NCBI GenBank assembly: GCA_960531495.1
Contig: OY482852.1
Coordinates: 11,745,896-11,809,895, forward strand
From: Zeus faber
Taxonomy: Eukaryota; Chordata; Actinopteri; Zeiformes; Zeidae
Length of the DNA stretch: 64,000 nucleotides
Direction: 5' to 3'
Positions 27,641 to 64,000 of the stretch are shown here, in pieces. The notes below the pieces were generated by a model. It made no database searches. It saw nothing but the letters and a program-made list of their open reading frames with translations, and was not told where the DNA came from. The position numbers and the translations under genes are program-made. Each line of letters starts with the position of its first letter. The stretch's first letter is position 1.

Positions 27641-27700
27641 GGTGATGACGTCTGCACGTGTGACGTTCAAAGTCTGCCGCGGACCGCGCTGCAATTGGTC
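27586..27700 (-). promoter_or_regulatory. Candidate tbrg4 promoter with CRE, E-box and CCAAT motifs
   Basis: A CpG-rich block holds three TGACGT CRE cores (27590-27595, 27646-27651, 27661-27666), a perfect CACGTG E-box (27655-27660), and an inverted CCAAT box (ATTGG, 27694-27698). This combination is common in housekeeping and nuclear-encoded mitochondrial gene promoters. Function is inferred from motif clustering beside a good donor site. Confidence 0.5.
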
Positions 27701-28107
27701 CAAAGTAAACAAGAGTGAAAGAAAGACTTTCTAGTCGTAAATACTTTACCAAACTCTCTCTGATGGTTAACGTATTGCTTTACATATAGTATAATCATTT
27801 CATTATTATTATTTATATATTTTTTATTTTATGTAAATTCTTATTTTCATATTTTTTTTTTCACGTTTGCTTGCTTTCACAACAATTTGGTCCTGCAGGC
27901 TTGTACAGTACTTTGTTGTTTTTTTTAAATTTTATTTTTTATTTTTTTGTTTACTTTGGTTTATTCCAAAGTATCATCTTTAAAATCTCTTTTTAAAACG
28001 TAGCCTTTAATTTTTTTCACAAGAAAAATGTATTGGTCTCGGGTACGAATGCACCACAAACATGACGAATGAGGAATGAGGAATTTGACAGCCATCCTTC
28101 CACCAGG

Positions 28108-28390
28108 GGGCCGCCGGGAGCAGTGGGCAGCTTTCACTTTGCCTGCGCCCCGGGGACCAATTCCAGGTGGTGGATTCATGTTGTGGTCAGGGACAGTAAG
28201 CCCACCGCGTGTTTATAATTGTGGTCCTATTTATATTGGAGGATACCCATGTGAATGCAGGGAGGACATTTAAGCTCCACACAGAAAGGCCCCTGAATGG
28301 GAGATAACCCACCTGAGCACGGTGCTCAGGGAATCAAACCAAGGACCTTCTTAGTGTGAGGCAGCAGTGCAAGCATCGTGCCATTATTTA
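28108..28390 (+). repeat. Interspersed repeat related to 46193-46440
   Basis: It shares GGGAGCAGTGGGCAGC-like sequence, a CTCCACACAGAA core and an AATCAAACCAAGGACCTTCTT-like segment with the stretch at 46193-46440, in the same order. This looks like a widespread fish SINE-like family. The Tc1-like element begins just after its right end. Confidence 0.6.
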
Positions 28391-28398
28391 TCTATATA

Positions 28399-29912
28399 CA
28401 CTACTCACAAAAAGTTAGGGATATTTGGCTTTCGGGGGAAATTTATGGAAAATGTGAAAAGTTCAAGCTACAGTGATATTATATCATGAAAGTAGGGCAT
28501 TTAAGTAGAAGCATGCAATGGTGATTTCCTCATCTCAAACAATTTATTGAAACAAAAGCCAACAACAGTGGTGGGTTTACCACAACAAAAAATGTCAACG
28601 TCTCAATAACTTGTCATGTGCCCTTGAGCATCAATTACAGCTTGACAACGACGTCTCATGCTGTTCACAAGTCGACTTATTGTCTGCTGAGGCCTGGCCC
28701 CCCACTCTTCTTGCAGGGCAGCCCTCAGGTCATTGAGGTTCTGGGGTACAGAGTTACAAGCCTCTACACTCAGCTGATCCCATAGGTTTTCTATGGGATT
28801 CAGGTCTGGAGAAAGTGCAGGCAACTCCATTTGAGGTGCCTCAGTCTCCAGCAGCCGTTCCCTAATGATGCGACCTCCATGAGCTGGAGCGTTGTCATCC
28901 ATGAAGATGAACTTAGGCCTGTGTTGTTCATGCAGGGGCACAATGACTGGATTAATGATGTTATTCAGGTAGTATGGGCTTGTTACTGTACCATTCACAA
29001 AGTGTAGGGCAGTTCTGTATTGACTAGACACACCTGCCCACGCTGTAACACCACCACCAAAGGCTCGTCTGGTGACAACAGTGGCTGATGCATAGCGCTC
29101 TCCTTGACGTCTCCAACATCGTTGGCGGCCATCATTTCTGCTCAACGTGAATCGATTTTCATTAGAGAACAGCACTGAGGCCACTGGTCCCTCGTCCAGC
29201 GTAAATGCTCCCTGGCCCATGCAAGACGATGATGCCTGTGCCTGGTGGTGTGGTCAGGTACCCTTGCAGGTCGTCTAGCACGAAGACCACGCTGATGTCA
29301 ACGGTTTCGAATGGTCTGACGTGACACTTGGGTGCCTCTCACCTCCCTTAAATGTGCCTGGAGTTGAGTGGCATCATCATCTGGTTCTGCAGGGCACTGT
29401 TCACAATGAAGCGCTCATCAGTGTGGGATGTGGCCGAAGGACGTCCACTTCTATGCCTTTCTGTGACTCTTCCAGTCTCTCTGTATTTCTGTTGCAACCT
29501 GCTGATGACACTCTGTGACACTCTAAGCTCAGTGGCCACTTCCCTCTGGGAACATCCTGTTTGAAGCCTCGCAATGGCGAGGTACTGTTGATAAGTTGTT
29601 AGGTGTCGTCTTGGTCTCATGATGTCAAAACGTGAACATCATGATGAAGAGGACTGTTTAAATACCAATTCTAATTGGAAATGTATTGGTCGATTCATGG
29701 ATCAAACACCTGTTGTGAATTTTGTTGTTCAGCTCCTTGTTACAGAACAACAAGTTGTGCAAAAAGTACTGAAACATTAAACAGTTGGACATGTGCATTC
29801 AAAAGTTTAGAGAAGGTCAAAATAAGTTCACCTGTAAAGGTAATAGTGCATTTTAGGTTCATCCTGAAATTTCACCCGAAAGCCGAATATCCCGAACTTT
29901 TTGTGAGAGGTG
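28399..29912 (-). mobile_element. Tc1/mariner-like DNA transposon (about 1.5 kb)
   Basis: The terminal inverted repeats match over about 45 bases. The left end reads CACTACTCACAAAAAGTTAG and the right end, reverse-complemented, CACCTCTCACAAAAAGTTCG. Both continue into GGGATATT.GGCTTTCGGG, and both ends abut TA, the Tc1 target. The interior is a broken transposase on the minus strand. Confidence 0.93.
28603..29620 (-). pseudogene. Inactivated Tc1-like transposase
   Basis: The N-terminal part (29620-29348) is a paired-like helix-turn-helix region: QREVATELRVSQSVISRLQQ then GRVTERHRSGRP. The C-terminal part (29220-28603) is the DDE catalytic region. They lie in different frames with an intervening frameshifted, stop-containing stretch (29221-29347). 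In the catalytic part the usual FSDES motif reads FSNEN, so the first catalytic Asp is Asn. The second Asp (FMDDNAPAH) and the Glu (DLNPIENLW) are kept. The copy cannot make an active enzyme. Confidence 0.92.
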
Positions 29913-30070
29913 TATGTATCCTTATATTTTTCAATTTGTTTAGTATCTCTGTAGCCCTGTCTGGTATTTCTGGCATCACAATCAAGCCAGACGCAAGGAA
30001 GTTAAGCTTCTTCTGGCTAACGTTTTTACTGAAGTCAATGAGGAAATTATTTAAGAGCATCTACCGCCTA

Positions 30071-30845
30071 AAGGGGACCTATTATGCTTCTTTTAAACAA
30101 GTTAATATACGTCTCTCAGGTCCCAAAAGCATAATTTTGGAGTTTTTTGCTGAAACTACCACTCAGATTATGCATTCTAGCCATTCTCACATGCCTCTAA
30201 ACACATACTGTTCTCGACGGGCTGTTTCAGTGGGTGGGGCCACCCTCTTATTGCCCCAAGTTCTGTGAGCCAATGGGGTTTGAGCATGGCTTCCGGGTTT
30301 CGTTGTATTTACTCCATAACTTTCACTTATTTCACCTTATCAGTCCACCAAAATCTGTTTCTGAACACATTTAAGGGGAGAAATAAGCAATCCAGTTGTT
30401 GCAACGCCAAATTTGTTTGTTTCCGACTTGCGTTGCCGTGCTTCAAGTTTGTGGGGGACACCGGACTGGGACACTGCCTGCAGGGATTTTTTGTTTCTTT
30501 CAATTAGTGAATGTCGGAAAATAAAATTAATGAAATAAATGACATAAATACATCAACAATAAAAAAAATAAATGTTATTGGTTTTGTTTGGAGAAACATA
30601 CAGCAGATCGGATGGAACAGATGACCATATTAATAAATCTGTGGCGAGCTGATGTCAGCCTGTGCAGAGTGTAGAAAAAACCTGTAAAAACCGAGCGTTC
30701 AGATGCCTGAGCGTTTTGTTTACAGTGATTACTTCGTCATTAGTTTACCTCATCATTTGACACTTTTGCCACTTCTAATATGAACGTCAGACATTGTAAC
30801 ATATATATGACAGAAAATAAGGAAAAGCATAATAGGTTCCCTTTT
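30071..30845. mobile_element. MITE-like element with terminal inverted repeats
   Basis: The left end reads AAGGGGACCTATTATGCTT. The right end, reverse-complemented, reads AAAAGGGAACCTATTATGCTT. The interior of about 730 bases has no transposase. Such AGGGGACCTATTATGC ends recur in many fish genomes. The superfamily is not assigned. Confidence 0.7.
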
Positions 30846-30849
30846 CATC

Positions 30850-31544
30850 CATATCTCCTTCATTCCAGGCTTGATTGTAATGCCGTGGCAGTGGCTCCTT
30901 TCATACCTTTACACTCATTTGGCTAACAGTTTATTCCAGAGTGAATTTGAGGAGCTTACAGTTGAATCTAGCGGGCTCCTAAATTCCCATTGGGATTCAG
31001 TGAAATAAAGAGATAGTGTTATGGCCTTGGAAAAGAACGTGGGTTCAGATATGCAAAGTCCGGTGACGTTGATAATGCTTTCTGACATCTCCTTAGACTT
31101 TAGAAAGTCACTTCATACATGTGGCCGTTCCGCCTGCCACACAAGAGGAGTTTTCAGGGCCCTCCTGCACAGCGGCACAGACGGTGGGGTTGAAAACACA
31201 CCAGTTTATTGTAAAGAATGGGCAAGGTGGAACAAGCCTGGAGCAGATGGACGACATGTCATGACAAGGGCTCCTCTCCTGTGGGTGTGTGAGGATTGAC
31301 CCCCACGGACCCGGTCCCCCGGAACAGCAAGGTCCACGGAGCGACCCTCCCCCCGGGGCGATGAAGGGGACTACCCCCTCCTCCCTTCCAGAGCGTGGGG
31401 CCTCGGGCAGCTGTGCTGGCTGGTGGAGGAGGCATAGCTGGGTTTGGCTGTTCTGGGGGCTGCTTGGAGGGGTGGCCTGGCTGCTGGGTGGTCCCGCTGG
31501 AGGCGGTTGGGCAGGCAGTTACCCATTTATCAAAGGAAGAGATA

Positions 31545-31599
<55 letters not shown>

Positions 31600-32660
31600 C
31601 GTGTGTGTGTGCCTGTGCATGTTTGTTCCATTTACCCTTGTCTCTTGTTCCTGTACCCAACCCCTTTCTCTCCTTCCCTTTCTTGTTCCTTGTTTAATGG
31701 TTAGTTTACCATTTTAGCTGATAACATTGGGTTGATAATAACTTGATTACAGAACTAGTGTCATTCTAAATTATTCAGTATGTCATTGACTATTTAACAC
31801 AACTTATCTCCGCTGGCCTTTATAATCCCAACATGAAACGCAACACGGGGAGGGGACACCATGACCTTAGTTCTATTTTGATTTCCCTCTCTCGTTATTA
31901 TATTTCCTTTGTATTCTGTCAAATAATAATTATCAATACAACTACTCTCTGAATGCCATCTCCTCGTTACTTGAGATGATGTAGACACGGTATCCCTTCC
32001 TGAATTTGACAGGTTTGTCCTTCGGGTTTGATGGACTTGATAACGCGTTCGGTATCGCAGGGCTGTACCGATCTGAGGAACTTTCAATTCAGAGGTTGGT
32101 AGTGTGAACTAATGATGAACTCAATCAAGGAGACAGATTTAAGTTTTACCAAGTGATAAGCTGCACAAATGCAGTGTCGGTATTGAGCTCAACAAAAACA
32201 TGCCCTATTTAAGTAATGGTTCTAGTGTTAATGTACTGGGTAGAGGGAAGACTGAGTTTTAACGCCTGTACCCTTTTAGTCAATTTGGGAAGCAAGAGTT
32301 CTCAGCTAATTTGGCCCTTTGAATCAATTAAGATCAACTCAAAATTCTATGGACATCTGTGGACATGGCTGCTTGAATCCTCAGCTTGGCGATGGAGAAC
32401 AAACTGGGAAGATGGCGATGTCAAACCCTCCCAGCGAATGCAGCTAATCTGCTCTTTGACAAGTAAATTAAGCACCAATTATGGCGTCGGGTAGTCTTGC
32501 TAAAAACACTGTCAGCGTGTCCCTCAATGTCGGTTCACCGAAGAGGAGTGACATTGGTAGTTTTTAACCTTCACTGTTCCTCTGGTCTTTACTCCAATCA
32601 GTATATCAGCAATAGAAACGTGAGAGAAGATAAGAGATATGAGGGAGCCTACGCACAGGC
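30850..32660. other. Intergenic stretch before atp4a
   Basis: No gene recognised. It includes a GC-rich block at 31270-31530 of unknown origin and a (GT)n tract at 31546-31611. The remainder is unremarkable AT-rich sequence. Confidence 0.5.
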
Positions 32661-32665
32661 TCTGA

Positions 32666-32785
<120 letters not shown>

Positions 32786-32905
32786 CACAGGTGACCTGGC
32801 TAGGGGTGACATTGGTACCACTTTGGGGAGGGCAGCATTTAGAACATGTGCTTAAACGTGAGCACCGTTTTTGCGCATGATCACACATTTAGGGGAGGTT
32901 CAGGG

Positions 32906-32912
32906 TATATAA
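32906..32912 (+). promoter_or_regulatory. TATA box of atp4a
   Basis: TATATAA lies 189 bases before the atp4a start codon, with no other gene start nearby. A tissue-specific gene such as the gastric proton pump is expected to have a TATA promoter. Transcription would start near 32935-32945, putting a (GT)n tract (32949-32974) in the 5' UTR. Confidence 0.6.
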
Positions 32913-33100
32913 GTATTTCCCAGGAAGGTTTTTCCTGTTTCTTGGCCTCGTGTGTGTGTGTGTGTGTGTGTGTGTTTTTGAGAGAGGTCGGGGGTTGGGA
33001 GCGGACCAAAGCAACAGCCAAGATTTCGGGAAAGAAGAAGGATCGAGTGGTCTGGACGTCCATCGATTTGGGACAGGAGTCTCCTGTTAGGATCACAGCC

Positions 33101-41911
<8,811 letters not shown>

Positions 41912-42116
41912 GTGGCACATCCAACCGTCCACACACCAAAATAGCAATTATCTCATTCAAGTATGACGGTGGTCACATAATCGTATTTGTTTCCAACGCA
42001 TGTAATATTTCTCGATTTGTGTTTTATATCTAATCCTATTAAGTTGAATACTGATATTAATATGTAATTGTGATAATTATATTGATGTCATAAACCATTT
42101 TAAAATCTTTTGAGAA

Positions 42117-42214
42117 AATAAATGGTAACGACTGCTAAACGTTATCATTGAATTATTCATTTAAAGCCTTTTGATGCTCTTTGGCTGTGTGTGTATTCCG
42201 TTTTTGCTAATAAA
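42117..42214 (+). terminator. Polyadenylation signals of atp4a
   Basis: Two AATAAA hexamers lie at 42117-42122 and 42209-42214, about 205 and 300 bases after the stop codon. Either or both could end the transcript. Confidence 0.5.
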
Positions 42215-43682
42215 GATTATTATAACTATAATAAATGACAAATGAGATCTTTTAGAGTTTTTCAGACATTTCCTAATGATTTATCCTCAAAGTCAACAAA
42301 ACGCATTCGGTTTCACAGCCCTTTCTTCTTTGTCTGTATATACTTATATATTTGAATATACTTGTGTATGTAACAAAGCAACGGATTTGAATATGAGATA
42401 TGAAAATATGAAACATGAGGATTATTATTTTTTTATCCCATTTTGACAAACTGGTGTCAATGTGACACACCGTTTCACTCACTGATACCTTTTCTGATAA
42501 GGACCTTCTGCACAAGGAAACCTTGAGCCGGTTTTCAAAGTATGTTTTAAAGTACGGTGTGCCAGAGGGTCAATTATGAGTCCAAATGTATTGTCTTTAA
42601 GCATGCTGCCCCTGCCTCACTGCTTCGCTGATGGCACCAACCTGTACCTTTCCATTAAAAGACCATACCCCTGTCGAATGAACTTTAAGTCTGTTTACTA
42701 GACAGCATACACATTTTACATTACCCGTGACCTGATACTGATGATGAAACTCACGTTTTTCGATTTTTGATAGTCTCTATTAAAATTTTAGAGATATTAT
42801 GAAAAAAAACCTATATTAAATGTATCTCCGAGTCTCTCTGACAACTATGGATTTAAGTAACTTATGCTGTACCGTTTTGCTGTATTTATGCATTATACCA
42901 AACCACGAGCTGAGTGTATGGTACAACCCTGGGTGTTGGAGGACCGTGGATTATGCAAATCCATCCTGTTTAACATTTTCATGTATTTGGAAAACACAAC
43001 AATCTCAGGTATAAAGACGTCATCGTGAAGAACACGGACTGCAGAGCAAAGGTGTTCCGGTCAAGAAACTGAATGGTCAGGGTTTGAATTTGTCGTTAAA
43101 ACATTTGGAAGCCGAACATTTCAATGACCAAAGATCAACGACCAAAATGGCCGGGGTGGGGTTTATGTGCGATACCTGTCCGGAATCACCAGATAAATAT
43201 TGTAAATAACAAACTGGAACGACAGCTTTACAGTACATGAAAGTCTTTTAAATAGCGCTGACAGTCGTCATCAAAACAAATGAGTGCATGTGAATCGCTT
43301 TCGGCGTGTGTTTTCCTCTGACCATCTTGCCCACGTTTGGGTAACTGTCTTAACTCCACATGGTTTCAAGTAGACAATGCTTCATTTTCCGATTCATCTC
43401 AGCATGGCCACTGAGCAAAATACTTTGTTTCTAAATACTATGTTGTTCCCTGAGCTATAGTATCAGAAGAATTGAAGGCACGATCGATAATCACAAGCAG
43501 TCATTTTTGGGGTCAGAAAGGAAGAGAAAGTTGCTTTGCACAGAATGTCCACAGCGACCGTGTGAACATTGGTCGGGTTTTCTTCTCAAATCTCTCATTT
43601 CTTTCAGTCCTTGTTTCCGATCCCGCCTCTCTCTTTCTCTCTCTCTCTCTCTTCTTGCCCTCTCTGGTTTCCTCCCTTCCGT
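42215..43682. other. Convergent spacer between atp4a and dennd3
   Basis: No gene or clear repeat recognised. The right half should hold the dennd3 3' UTR, but I saw no clean minus-strand AATAAA within it. Confidence 0.5.
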
Positions 43683-63899
<20,217 letters not shown>

Positions 63900-64000
63900 C
63901 TGTTGAGATGTAGAGGAGTATCAGAAACGCAGAGAAGTCAGAGAAGTTTTCCCAATGACGCACTGATCGGGATAAAGGAGTTAGGATTTAGGAGGAGGAT

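Noticed and set aside
31270..31530. Gene fragment in the GC-rich block before atp4a
   Set aside because: Both strands give Gly/Pro-rich frames without a recognisable motif or splice structure.

Overview
The window is vertebrate, and almost certainly teleost, nuclear DNA. It holds multi-exon genes with GT-AG introns, abundant long dinucleotide microsatellites, and fish-type interspersed elements (a Tc1-like transposon, L1 and L2 LINE remains, tRNA-derived SINEs, small palindromic-ended elements). An apparently intact gastric H+/K+-ATPase alpha gene points to a species that kept an acid-secreting stomach; many agastric fish have lost this gene. All exon models were made by eye from splice signals, reading-frame phase and remembered family sequences. 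In each of the five genes the exons add up to a whole number of codons.

Layout, left to right. (1) 480-3370, + strand: glipr2-like CAP-domain protein, missing only its tiny first exon. (2) 4460-16022, - strand: nacad, a NAC-alpha-domain protein of about 2172 aa carried mainly by one 5.3-kb exon; it converges tail to tail with glipr2. (3) 16200-20360: repeat-rich spacer with AT and GA microsatellites, one copy of a dispersed repeat and an L2-like LINE tail. (4) 20360-26990, - strand: tbrg4 (FASTKD4), 628 aa, mitochondrial RNA metabolism, with a probable CRE/E-box/CCAAT promoter near 27590-27700. The nacad-tbrg4 pair is also adjacent and co-oriented in human. (5) 27700-32900: spacer with a dead Tc1-like element (28399-29912) and a small element with terminal inverted repeats (about 30071-30845). 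(6) 33101-41911, + strand: atp4a, 24 exons, 1024 aa, TATA-box promoter. (7) 43683-63899, - strand, running off the right edge: dennd3, 26 coding exons (1246 codons seen), with a decayed L1 and several repeat families in its introns.

The genes do not form a pathway. glipr2 and dennd3 both have reported autophagy links, tbrg4 acts in mitochondria, atp4a acidifies the stomach and nacad is a putative nascent-chain factor. I found no novel multi-gene system. The most unusual signals are structural: atp4a exon 16 sits between complementary (GT)n and (CA)n tracts, microsatellites abut many splice sites, nacad has an apparent GC 5' splice site, and a perfect 33-bp hairpin lies at the edge of the L1 remains.
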